From Micromonospora sp. ATCC 39149 (GTDB lineage: Bacteria > Actinomycetota > Actinomycetes > Mycobacteriales > Micromonosporaceae), in the NCBI RefSeq assembly GCF_000158815.1, contig NZ_GG657738.1, positions 3,324,080-3,388,079 on the forward strand: 64,000 bases of DNA, written 5' to 3'. The notes beneath the pieces were generated by a model, which made no database searches, had not been told where the DNA came from, and saw only the letters and a list, made by a program, of their open reading frames with translations. This document shows, one piece after another, positions 26,858-34,870 of the stretch. Numbering within the stretch: the first letter of the stretch is position 1; each line of letters begins with the position of its first letter. A program made the position numbers and the translations under genes.

Positions 26858-28690
26858 GTGAAACCCGTACGCAGCCCGCGCGTGACACGCCGCACCCGGC
26901 GAATCACCATCGGCCTCTCGACCCTGCTGGCAGCCGTGACACTCATGCCCGCGGCGGCCGTGGCCGACAACCCGATAGTCCAGACCGTCTACACCGCCGA
27001 CCCGGCTCCACTCGTGTACGACGGCCGCGTGTACGTGTACACGGGCCGCGACGAGGACGGCTCGACCAACTTCACCATGCGGGAGTGGCGCGTCTACTCC
27101 TCGGCGGACATGGTGAACTGGACCGACCACGGCGTACCGATGAACCTGGGCACCTTCAGCTGGGCCAGCTCCGACGCCTGGGCGGGACAGGCCATCTACC
27201 GCAACGGCAAGTTCTACTGGTATGTGCCGGTGCGCATGTCCAACGGCTCGCAAGCGATCGGAGTGGCGGTCTCGGACAATCCCACCGGGCCGTTCCGCGA
27301 CGCGCTCGGCCGCCCGCTGATCCAGAACTCCGAGATCGACCCCAACGTCTTCATCGACGACGACGGGCAAGCCTACCTGTACTACGGCAACCCGCGCCTG
27401 TGGTACGTCCGGCTCAACGCCGACATGATCTCCTACTCGGGCAGCCCCACGCAGATCCCGCTCACCACCGCGGGCTACGGCACCCGCACCGGAAACGCCA
27501 GCCGCCCGACCCTGTACGAAGAGGGGCCCTGGGTCTACAAGCGCAACGGCCTCTACTACAACGTATTCGCCGCTGAGTGCTGCTCGGAGTTCATCGCCTA
27601 CTCGACAGCGCCCGGCCCGACCGGACCGTGGACCTACCGCGGGACGGTCATGCCCCGCCAGGGCGGCAGCTTCACCAACCACGCCGGCATCGTCGACTTC
27701 AACGGCGGGTCGTACTTCTTCTACCACAACGCGGCGCTTCCCGGCGGTAGCGGGTACACCCGATCGGTCGCCGTGGAGAAGTTCACCTACAACGCCGACG
27801 GCACCATCCCGACCATCAACATGACCACCGCGGGTGTTCCCCAGGTCGGCACGCTGAACCCGTACACCCGCCAGGAGGCCGAGACCATCGCCTGGGAATC
27901 CGGCGTGGAGACCGAGCCGTCCAGTGAAGGCACCCTGAACGTCGGTTACATCGACAACGGCGACTACATCAAGGTCAAGGGGGTGAATTTCGGGCCCGGC
28001 GCCGCCTCCTTCAACGCCAGGGTCGCCTCGGCGAGCGCGGGCGGCAACATCGAGTTGCGCCTGGACAGCCTGACCGGCCCCACCGTGGGCACGTGCGGCG
28101 TGCCTGGCACCGGCGGCTGGCAGACCTGGACCACAGTCTCCTGCACGGTCGGCGGCGCCACTGGCACCCACGACCTCTACCTGCGGTTCACCGGTTCGGG
28201 TGGCGGACTGTTCAACCTGAACTGGTGGCAGTTCAACCCGTCGGCCGGCGGCAACCAGCTCACCAACGGCAACATGGAGAGCGGCACGACCGGGTGGAGC
28301 GTGTTCGGCAACGCAACCCTGTCGCCGAACACGAGTGTCGTGCACGGCGGGACCGGATCGCTCCTGATCACCGGCCGGACGGCGTCGTGGCAGGGCATCC
28401 GCCAGGACGTCACCTCAAAGCTGGTCAACGGCAAGAGCTATGCGACAAGCGTCTGGGTACGCACACAGAGCGGAACCCCCTCTGCGAAGGTGACCCTGGC
28501 TTTGACCGCCAACGGCACCACCAGCTACGTCCAGCTCGCCCCGGCGACGGCGGTGAACCCGAACGGCTGGACCCAGCTGACCGGCACCGCGACCGTCTCC
28601 TGGACCGGCACCCTGACCAGCGCCACCCTCTACATCGAGACCGTGGCCGGAACGGACAACTACTACCTCGACGACGCCACGTTCCAGTGA
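26858..28690 (+). CDS. Secreted GH43 glycosidase with CBM6 and CBM4/9-type domains
   Basis: 610-aa exported enzyme, likely an arabinofuranosidase or beta-xylosidase acting on plant xylan or arabinan. Seen: a signal peptide (residues 1-36, Arg-rich start, cleavage AVA-DN). The five-bladed GH43 domain (about 37-330) has its three acidic residues in TADPAPLVYDG, SEIDPNVFIDDDG and YEEGPWVYKRNG. A CBM6-like domain (about 335-460; RQEAETIAWESG, YIDNGDYIKVKGV) and a CBM4/9-like domain (465-610; LTNGNMESGTTGWSV) follow. GTG at 26858 follows GAGG. It stands alone, with a hairpin terminator behind it and no sugar transporter near. Confidence 0.92.
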   Translation: MKPVRSPRVTRRTRRITIGLSTLLAAVTLMPAAAVADNPIVQTVYTADPAPLVYDGRVYVYTGRDEDGSTNFTMREWRVYSSADMVNWTDHGVPMNLGTFSWASSDAWAGQAIYRNGKFYWYVPVRMSNGSQAIGVAVSDNPTGPFRDALGRPLIQNSEIDPNVFIDDDGQAYLYYGNPRLWYVRLNADMISYSGSPTQIPLTTAGYGTRTGNASRPTLYEEGPWVYKRNGLYYNVFAAECCSEFIAYSTAPGPTGPWTYRGTVMPRQGGSFTNHAGIVDFNGGSYFFYHNAALPGGSGYTRSVAVEKFTYNADGTIPTINMTTAGVPQVGTLNPYTRQEAETIAWESGVETEPSSEGTLNVGYIDNGDYIKVKGVNFGPGAASFNARVASASAGGNIELRLDSLTGPTVGTCGVPGTGGWQTWTTVSCTVGGATGTHDLYLRFTGSGGGLFNLNWWQFNPSAGGNQLTNGNMESGTTGWSVFGNATLSPNTSVVHGGTGSLLITGRTASWQGIRQDVTSKLVNGKSYATSVWVRTQSGTPSAKVTLALTANGTTSYVQLAPATAVNPNGWTQLTGTATVSWTGTLTSATLYIETVAGTDNYYLDDATFQ

Positions 28691-28730
28691 CGTCGATGGC
28701 GCACCTATCAGGATGAGCACTGTCAGCGGC

Positions 28731-28765
28731 GCCTGGCTCCTCCGCCCAAAACGGGGGAGCCAGGC
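28731..28765 (+). terminator. Terminator of the GH43 gene
   Basis: 10-bp perfect stem GCCTGGCTCC/GGAGCCAGGC around a 15-nt loop that can pair further, 40 bp after the stop codon. Confidence 0.8.
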
Positions 28766-28856
28766 ACTCACCCGCAAAGATCACAGCGTTGCCGCCGATC
28801 TGCCGCCACCAGTGAGCCCGAGCGGCCCAGGTGAGACGTGCTCGCGTGCTGTAGAC

Positions 28857-28894
28857 ACGCCCCCTGGCCAGCGTACGCGCTGGGCAGGGGGCGT
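28857..28894. terminator. Hairpin with T-run next to tRNA-Ser
   Basis: ACGCCCCCTG...CAGGGGGCGT, extended by CCAGCG/CGCTGG, followed by TTTT on the plus strand. It lies 18 bp past the tRNA-Ser 3' end, so it may terminate the tRNA from the other side too. Confidence 0.75.
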
Positions 28895-28911
28895 TTTCGC
28901 TGCCCAGGTGG

Positions 28912-28998
28912 CGGAGGGTGTGGGATTCGAACCCACGAAGACATCGCTGCCTTACCGGTTTTCAAGACCAGCGCCATCGGCCACTAGGCGAACCCTCC
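28912..28998 (-). tRNA. tRNA-Ser (anticodon TGA)
   Basis: 87-nt class II tRNA. Acceptor GGAGGGT/ACCCTCC with discriminator G, anticodon stem CTGGT/ACCGG around loop CTTGAAA (anticodon TGA), long variable arm, T loop GGTTCGAATCC. CCA is not encoded. Confidence 0.97.
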
Positions 28999-29227
28999 CG
29001 GACCACGCCCCGAGGGACGCGACCACCGCCTAGTCTGCCAGAAGTCGACCAGCCCGCGAGCCGCCGTCCCACCCGGGACGAAACGGTGGCCGGCCGGGGC
29101 CACCATGACTGACGCGCTGGTCACCACGATCACGGCCGCCCGGGGAGTCCACAGTGGCCGAAAGGATCATCGTCGCCACTGACTGGTCCGGGCGTACAGG
29201 GCCCACCGGATCGGGTATGACTGGGCG

Positions 29228-30229
29228 ATGCGCGCGATCACGATCCCGAAGCCCGGTGGACCCGACGCACTCGCCTGGGCTGAAGTGCCCGATCCCGCTC
29301 CCGGCCCGGGTGAGGTGGTCGTCGACGTGCGGGCCAGCGCCGTCAACCGGGCCGACCTGCTGCAACGACAGGGGCACTACCCGCCCCCGCCGGGCGCGCC
29401 CGCGTACCCCGGGTTGGAATGCTCGGGAGTGATCAGCGCGCTCGGTCCCGGCGTGGCCGGGTGGGAGGTAGGCCAGGAGGTCTGCGCGCTGCTGGCCGGC
29501 GGCGGATACGCCGAGCGGGTGGCCGTGCCCGCCGGGCAGTTGCTGCCGGTGCCGGACGGCGTCGACCTGGTCGACGCGGCGGCGCTGCCCGAGGTGGCGT
29601 GCACGGTCTGGTCGAACGTCGTCCAGACCGCCCGGCTGGCGAGGGGCGAGACGCTGCTGGTGCACGGCGGGGGCAGCGGGATCGGCACGTTCGCCGTGCA
29701 GCTCGGCGCGGCGCTGGGGGCGACGGTGGTGGTGACGGCCCGGTCGGCGAAGCACGAGCGGCTGCGCGGGCTGGGCGCGGCGCACGCGATCGACTACCGG
29801 GAACAGGACTTCGTCGACGAGGTTCGCCGGGTCACCGACGGCCGGGGCGCGGACGTGATCCTCGACATCATGGGCGCGGCCTACCTGGCTCGCAACGTGG
29901 CGGCGCTGGCCACCGGCGGCCGGCTGGTGGTGATCGGGATGCAGGGCGGCCGGAAGGCGGAACTGGACCTGGGGGCGCTGCTGGCGAAGCGGGCGTCGGT
30001 GGCGGCCACCGCGCTGCGGTCCCGGCCGCTGGCGGAGAAGGCCGCGATCGTCGCGGGCGTACGCGAGCAGGTGTGGCCGCTGGTCGCCGCCGGCACGATC
30101 CGCCCGGTCGTCGACCGGCGGCTACCGATCACGGAGGCCGCCGAGGCGCACCGCCTGGTCGAGTCCAACGCCCACACCGGAAAGGTCCTACTGACCCTCC
30201 ACCCCCACCGGCCCGGATCGTCGCGGTGA
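29228..30229 (+). CDS. Zeta-crystallin-type NAD(P)H:quinone oxidoreductase
   Basis: 333-aa cytoplasmic medium-chain dehydrogenase without zinc ligands. Seen: a GroES-like N-domain (SAVNRADLLQRQGHYPPPPG, YPGLECSGVI), the Rossmann motif LLVHGGGSGIGTFAVQLG for NADPH, GADVILDIMGAAYLARN and the C-terminal GKVLLTLHP. It would reduce quinones or enals with NADPH in a detoxifying role. No transcriptional partner is seen. It converges on soxR, from which it is separated by a long hairpin; the proximity to a redox regulator is suggestive, but the orientation does not support direct shared control. Confidence 0.92.
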   Translation: MRAITIPKPGGPDALAWAEVPDPAPGPGEVVVDVRASAVNRADLLQRQGHYPPPPGAPAYPGLECSGVISALGPGVAGWEVGQEVCALLAGGGYAERVAVPAGQLLPVPDGVDLVDAAALPEVACTVWSNVVQTARLARGETLLVHGGGSGIGTFAVQLGAALGATVVVTARSAKHERLRGLGAAHAIDYREQDFVDEVRRVTDGRGADVILDIMGAAYLARNVAALATGGRLVVIGMQGGRKAELDLGALLAKRASVAATALRSRPLAEKAAIVAGVREQVWPLVAAGTIRPVVDRRLPITEAAEAHRLVESNAHTGKVLLTLHPHRPGSSR

Positions 30230-30282
30230 TCAAGAGATTTGCGTCAACGACGTACGCGCTCAGGACGCAAACCTCTTGATCA
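30227..30282. terminator. Long convergent hairpin between quinone reductase and SoxR
   Basis: Stem TGATCAAGAG-TTTGCGTC against GACGCAAA-CTCTTGATCA with one A/C mismatch and an 18-nt loop. Similar in style to the element at 23807-23885. Confidence 0.85.
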
Positions 30283-30301
30283 GCGGCGAAGGGGTGGGGG
30301 C

Positions 30302-30778
30302 TCAGGCGGGGGCGCAGTCGTCGCAGCCGGGTTGCGTGTGGGGCCGGGGGAGCATGAGGCGGGCACCCGGGCCCTCGCCCGCCAGCTTGTCGTCGGGGTT
30401 GTAGAGGACGCAGCGCTGCAACGACAGGCAGCCGCAGCCGATGCAGCCGTCGAGATCGTCGCGGAGCTTGGTCATCAGCCGGATCTTCTCGCTCAGCCGG
30501 GCCCGCCAGGCGGTGGAGAGTTCGGTCCAGTCGGCCGCCGTGGGTGCGCGGGACGCGGGCAGGGAGTCCAGCGCGTCGCGGATCTCCTCCAGCGAGATGC
30601 CGACCTGCTGGGAGATGCGGATGAACGCCACCCGGCGCAGCTCGGCGCGGGCGTAGCGGCGCTGGTTGCCGCCGGTGCGGTCGGCCCGGATGAGGCCGAG
30701 GCGCTCGTAGTAACGCAGCGCCGAGGGTGCGATGCCGCTGCGCGCGGCGAGCTGGCCGATGGTCAGGGATTCCTGCAT
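30302..30778 (-). CDS. soxR: Redox-sensitive MerR-family regulator SoxR
   Basis: 158-aa [2Fe-2S] transcription factor that is activated by redox-active compounds. Seen: the MerR HTH (LTIGQLAARSGIAPSALRYY, ERLGLI), a coiled dimerisation helix and the cluster motif CIGCGCLSLQRC (C-x2-C-x-C-x5-C). In actinobacteria SoxR responds to endogenous quinone or phenazine antibiotics rather than superoxide and controls a few oxidoreductases and exporters. ATG at 30778 has GAGG at good spacing. A TTGAAGT/ACTTCAA palindrome lies just upstream; this is likely its own operator. Confidence 0.95.
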   Translation of the reverse strand: MQESLTIGQLAARSGIAPSALRYYERLGLIRADRTGGNQRRYARAELRRVAFIRISQQVGISLEEIRDALDSLPASRAPTAADWTELSTAWRARLSEKIRLMTKLRDDLDGCIGCGCLSLQRCVLYNPDDKLAGEGPGARLMLPRPHTQPGCDDCAPA

Positions 30779-30792
30779 CACGTCGCCTCGAA

Positions 30793-30808
30793 TTGAAGTG
30801 GACTTCAA
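30793..30808. promoter_or_regulatory. SoxR-type operator (palindrome)
   Basis: TTGAAGT-GG-ACTTCAA, perfect over 7 bp each side, 15 bp before the soxR start codon. MerR-type sites sit between -35 and -10. Confidence 0.65.
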
Positions 30809-30921
30809 CTTCTCTAGGCTAACGGCACGGCCACCATGACCGCCACCACGGCGGAGCCCCGAGGGCGACGCATTCCTTCGCGGCGTTCGACGCCACGAGG
30901 CGGGGACGACGCGACCGGACA

Positions 30922-30956
30922 GGGCGGGGCGGGGCGGGGCGGGGCGGGGCGGGAGG
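30922..30956 (+). repeat. GGGGC tandem run, possible G-quadruplex
   Basis: Seven G-tracts of three or four separated by single C bases, in the 200-bp gap between soxR and the GT2 gene. Tracts are closely spaced, so a four-stranded fold is possible. Confidence 0.6.
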
Positions 30957-30981
30957 ATCAGTCAGCGCGAAGGGGGCGGGA

Positions 30982-31689
30982 TCAGTGCGACGGGCGGCCG
31001 ACGGGACGGCGGCGGGCGCGCTCCCGGCCGAGGATCCAGATCGCCTCGACGCCGTCCTTCCAGGTGATCTTCTTGCCCTCCTCGCGGCCCCGCGCGCGGT
31101 AGCTGATCGGCACCTCGTACGGGCGGATGCGCTGGCGCAGCAGCTTGCCGGTCACCTCCGCCTCCATGCCGAAGCCCCGCGAGCGGACGTCGAGGGAGCG
31201 GTACAGGGCGACCGGCATCAGCTTGAAGCAGGTCTCCAGGTCGCCGATGTACGAGTTGAACAGCACGTTGGCGGCCATGGTGACGCCCTTGTTTCCCATC
31301 ACGTACCAGAAGCTGTACGCGCTGTGGCTGCCGAAGGTCCGATTGCCGTAGACCACCGTGGCGCGGCCGTCGAGCACCGGGTCGAGCAGCTTGGGAATGT
31401 CCTGCGGGTCGTACTCCAGATCGGCGTCGAGGATGACCATGTACTCGCCCTCGGCGTTGTCGACCGCCGTCTTGATGGCGGCGCCCTTGCCTGCGTTGCG
31501 ATGGTGGGTGATCACCCGCAGCCGCGCGTCGTCCGCGCGACCGAGGATCTCGCCGGTGCCGTCGCGGCTGCCGTCGTCGACCACGACCAGCTCGATCTCG
31601 CACGGGTAGTCGACCGCCAATGCCTGCTTGAGGGCATCCGCGATGCGTTCTTCCTCGTTGTAGACCGGCATGAGGATCGAGAGCTTCAC
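30982..31689 (-). CDS. Dolichol-phosphate-mannose-synthase-like GT2 glycosyltransferase
   Basis: 235-aa inverting GT-A enzyme at the cytoplasmic face, probably loading a sugar from a nucleotide donor onto polyprenyl phosphate. Seen: LSILMPVYNEEERIADAL, LVVVDDGSRDGTGEIL, the metal-binding DADLEYDPQD and the acceptor-side GFGMEAEVTGKLL; no membrane helices, as in DPM1-type enzymes. GTG at 31689 has GGAG seven bases upstream; GTG at 31701 is an alternative. It is divergent from the frameshifted GT-C-like gene, which would be a natural user of its lipid-linked product. Confidence 0.9.
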   Translation of the reverse strand: MKLSILMPVYNEEERIADALKQALAVDYPCEIELVVVDDGSRDGTGEILGRADDARLRVITHHRNAGKGAAIKTAVDNAEGEYMVILDADLEYDPQDIPKLLDPVLDGRATVVYGNRTFGSHSAYSFWYVMGNKGVTMAANVLFNSYIGDLETCFKLMPVALYRSLDVRSRGFGMEAEVTGKLLRQRIRPYEVPISYRARGREEGKKITWKDGVEAIWILGRERARRRPVGRPSH

Positions 31690-31813
31690 GGGAATCTCCA
31701 CGGTGGCGGCGACACGTCGGCCCTAGCCTAGCCTGGCAGGTCAGCGCGGCGGGGTGCAGCACCGCCGGGCGTCGGGCTCGGCGCGTTCAGCCGGATGGTG
31801 TTTACTTCGCGCC

Positions 31814-34158
31814 ATGTCGGCAGCCGGCTCCCTGCTCGTGGCGGCCCCGCTCGTCGCCCTCCTGTCCCTCACCGTGGCGCTGCGCCCGGCCGGGTCGGAC
31901 GCTGTCGCCCCGCTGCGCCTCGCCGTGGTCCGGGCCGCAGTGGTCACCGGCGCGTTCGCGGTGTTGACGGTGGAACTGCTCGGCGCGCTGCGCCTGCTGA
32001 CCATGCCCGCCTTCGCGGTAGCGTGGCTGCTCTTCGTCACCGCCGCCGTGGCGGCGGCGAGCCGGCGACGCGTCCGCGCCGGCAGGCCGGCCGGGTTCGG
32101 CACCGGCCGGGCCGCGGCCGTCGCCGTCCGCGCACGGCTGGCAGACCGATGGCGTACGGCCGGACGGGGCGAGCGGCTGCTGGCCGGCACGGTGGGCGGG
32201 ATGGTCCTGGTCGAGCTGCTGATCGCGTTGCTCGCCGAGCCGAACAACTTCGACTCGCAGACGTACCACCTGCCGAAGGTGGAGCACTGGGTGGCGCAGC
32301 GCAGCCTGGAGTTCTGGCCCACCGCGATCCACCGGCAGGTGACCATCCCGCCCGGGGCGGAGTACCTGCTGCTGCACCTGCGCCTGTTCACCGGCGGCGA
32401 CCGGCTGCACAACCTGGTCCAGTGGGCCGCCGGGGTGGGCTGCCTGCTGGTCGTCGCCCGGATCGCGGCGCAGTTCGGCGGGGGACGGCGGGCCCAGCTC
32501 CTCACCGCGTTCGTGCTGGGCACCACGCCCATGGTGGCGCTCCAGGCAACCAGCACCCAGACCGACCTGGTCTGCGCCGCCTGGGTGGCCTGCGTGGCGA
32601 CCCTGGCGCTGGACGGGCTGCGCCGGCGGGCCGGGGTCGGCACGCTGCTGCTCCTCGGCGCGGCGACGGGACTGACCGCGGTGACGAAGACCAGCGGCCT
32701 GATCGGGGTCGGCCCGCTGCTGCTGCTCTGGGGGATCGGCCAGCTTCGGCTGGCGTACCTCGAAGGGACCGTGCAAAGCGGCGGTGGCGACCGACGGGCC
32801 GAGATCGCCGCCGACGGACCTGCCCGGCCGGCCCTGGTCGGCGCGGGCGGCGCCGGTCCGCTGCCCGGCGGCAGCGATCGCCGAGCCCGGGTCGACGAGG
32901 TCGACCGGTCGGCGGTTGCCGCCGGGCAGGTGGGATCGGTTCGGCCGGGGCGGCGGCCCGGGGAGCGGTCCCGGGCGGGCGGCATGGCCCGGACCGTGGC
33001 CGGCTCGGTGCTGGTGCTGCTGGTGGCCCTGCTGGTGGTCGGCCCGTTCCTGACCCGCGTGCAGGCCGAGTTCGGGCACCCGTTGGGGCCGCCGAGGCTG
33101 CGTGAGTCCATTCCGATGGAGCGGCACGACCCGCCGTCGGTCCTGATCAACGCGTTGCGGATCGGGCACACCGCGCTGGACACGCCGCTCGCGCCGGTCC
33201 GGGCGGGCGCGGCCGAGGCGATCATCGCCGGGGCGCGGGCGATCGGCGTGGACCCACAGGACCGGGCCATCACCTTCGGCCGGGAGGTCTTTCCGGTGCC
33301 GGCCTGGTACCCCGACGAGGACCGGGTGGCGTTCCCGCTGGCCGGCACGCTGGCGCTGGTCGGGGCGGTGTTCGCGCTGGCCCGTCCGGCCCGGGTCAGC
33401 CCGGCCGCGGCCGGTGCCCTGCGCGGGTACGCGGTCGTCGTGGTGACCGCCGTCGCGCTGCACACCACGATGATCAAGTGGCAGCCGTGGGGAAACCGGC
33501 TGCTGCTGTACGCCCTGGTACCTGGCGGCCCCACTGGCCGGGCTCCTGGCTGGACTCGCTCCTTCCGCCGCCGGCTCGCGCCCGAGGGGCCGGGACGGCT
33601 CGCCCGCCCCAAGGGCCCAACGGGCGGGGACGGCTTCGCCCGCCGGCCACGCCCAGTTGGGCGGGAACGGTTTCCTCCCCGGCCGCGCCGGGCCGCCGGT
33701 CGGTGGCGGTCGGGCTGGCGGTCACGATGCTGGCCACGTCCGCGCTGGCCGGGGTGCTCGCCCTGTCGTACGGCTTCCCGCGTCGGCTGGTCGGGGCCGG
33801 GTCGGTCTTCACCACCTCGGAGTGGGACACCCGCTTCCTGCGCCGGCCGCAGTGGGCCGACGAGTTCCGGGTGGCGGCCGACGCGGTCCGGGCCGCCGAT
33901 GCCCGGCGGATCGGGTTGGTGCAGCAGAACGACAACTGGGAGTACCCGTGGTGGCTCCTGTTGCGCGACGCCGACGGCCGACCGCCCGAGCTGGTGGCGC
34001 TCCAGTCGGTGCTGCCGGACCGGCCGCCGGCCGATCCGGCCTCGACGGACGCGATCGTCTGCACCGGCAGCCGCAAGGCCTGCGCCGACCTGGTGCCCGC
34101 CGGCTGGACGCTCGTCTGGCGGGGCTACGTCGGATACGCCCTGCCACCGCCCCGCTGA
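31814..34158 (+). pseudogene. Frameshifted GT-C-like polytopic membrane protein
   Basis: A membrane glycosyltransferase-like protein (about 780 aa if whole) with EPNNFDSQTYHLPKVEHWVA and HRQVTIPPGAEYLL near the N-terminus and many hydrophobic segments. The reading frame breaks in the C-half. The frame used up to about 33517 gives LLLYAL; one base later in the sequence a second frame gives YLAAPLAGLLAGLAP. A third frame resumes near 33700 with VGLAVTMLATSALAGVLALS and runs to 34158 (VWRGYVGYALPPPR). So at least two indels lie at about 33518 and 33570-33690; assembly errors in very GC-rich DNA are possible. An unbroken frame also runs to 34807, but its translation past 33530 looks like nonsense. 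Confidence 0.65.
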
Positions 34159-34218
34159 CGCAAGGCCCTGCCGCGCGGCGGCACTCCCGCGCGACGGGCA
34201 CCCTCCGCGCGGCGGGTC

Positions 34219-34270
34219 GTTAACAGGGGTCCCCTGCTATACCGAAAGCGTCAACAGGGGCCCTTCCTAT
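34219..34270. repeat. Intergenic double-hairpin repeat, copy 1
   Basis: GTTAACAGGGGTCCCCTGCT, a TATACCGAAAGCG linker, then CAACAGGGGCCCTTCCTAT. Two palindromic G/C blocks are joined by the linker. It sits between convergent genes, so it may also act as a terminator. Copies 2 and 3 are at 37685 and 53391. Confidence 0.8.
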
Positions 34271-34272
34271 CG

Positions 34273-34815
34273 CTACTTGAGCAGGATCAGGCGGGCGGTG
34301 GCGGCGTCACCGTCCTTGGCACCGGCGATGCCGACCGTCGCGCCGACCCGCACCGCCTCGGGCTGGACGGTCGTGCGTCGTTCCACCACGCGCAGGCCGC
34401 CGCCGAAGGTCCACGTCATCGTGAAGCCGTCGGTGGACTTCACGGTCATCGAGTCGCCGTCGATCGCGGTGACCTCGCCGTGCAGAGCGTTCTTCCGCAG
34501 CAGCACCCGGGCCTGCCGGCGCTTGCGCCACTGTTCGGCCCGCTCGCCCCGCCGGTCCTTCGCTCCGGCCTCGCCGGTGGCGGGTGCGGGTGTGGCCGAC
34601 CCCGCGGGCGCCGGGGCGGCGACCAGGTCGAGGTCGCCCGCGTCGAAGCCCAAAGCGGCGAGCGCCTGCCCCTCCGCGCCCAGCGCGGCGGACACGTCGA
34701 CCGCGATTTCCTTGCCCGCGCCCTGGGCCACCTGGGCCGGCCCGCAGCCGGTGACGCCCAAGGCGACCGCCGCGAGCAGCGAGGTGGCGACGATCGCGAT
34801 TCCCTGACGTGCCAT
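34273..34815 (-). CDS. Putative lipoprotein with DUF5666-like C-terminus
   Basis: 180 aa. Seen: a signal peptide with lipobox LGVTGC (Cys at about residue 24), a middle part rich in Ala, Pro, Arg and Lys, and a C-terminal beta-rich module LHGEVTAIDGDSMTVKSTDG, as in DUF5666-type domains. It is predicted to sit in the outer leaflet of the plasma membrane. It follows the histidine kinase gene on the same strand with a 55-bp gap, so it is probably the last gene of the response regulator / kinase / lipoprotein operon and may be an accessory or target of that system. Function unknown. Confidence 0.8.
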   Translation of the reverse strand: MARQGIAIVATSLLAAVALGVTGCGPAQVAQGAGKEIAVDVSAALGAEGQALAALGFDAGDLDLVAAPAPAGSATPAPATGEAGAKDRRGERAEQWRKRRQARVLLRKNALHGEVTAIDGDSMTVKSTDGFTMTWTFGGGLRVVERRTTVQPEAVRVGATVGIAGAKDGDAATARLILLK

Positions 34816-34870
34816 TGGTTCCCTCTCGTCGGTGAGGATCCCAGCGTCGCGCCCCGGTGATCAGGCCGCG

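Noticed and set aside
26753-28345. Long minus-strand ORF opposite the GH43 gene (530 codons)
   Set aside because: Shadow of a GC-rich gene; no family features, no ribosome site, and the plus strand has clear domains and a signal peptide.
31754-34807. Single 1017-codon plus-strand ORF as one intact glycosyltransferase
   Set aside because: Past about 33530 its translation loses the membrane-helix pattern and runs over a lipoprotein gene on the other strand; two other frames continue the protein instead.
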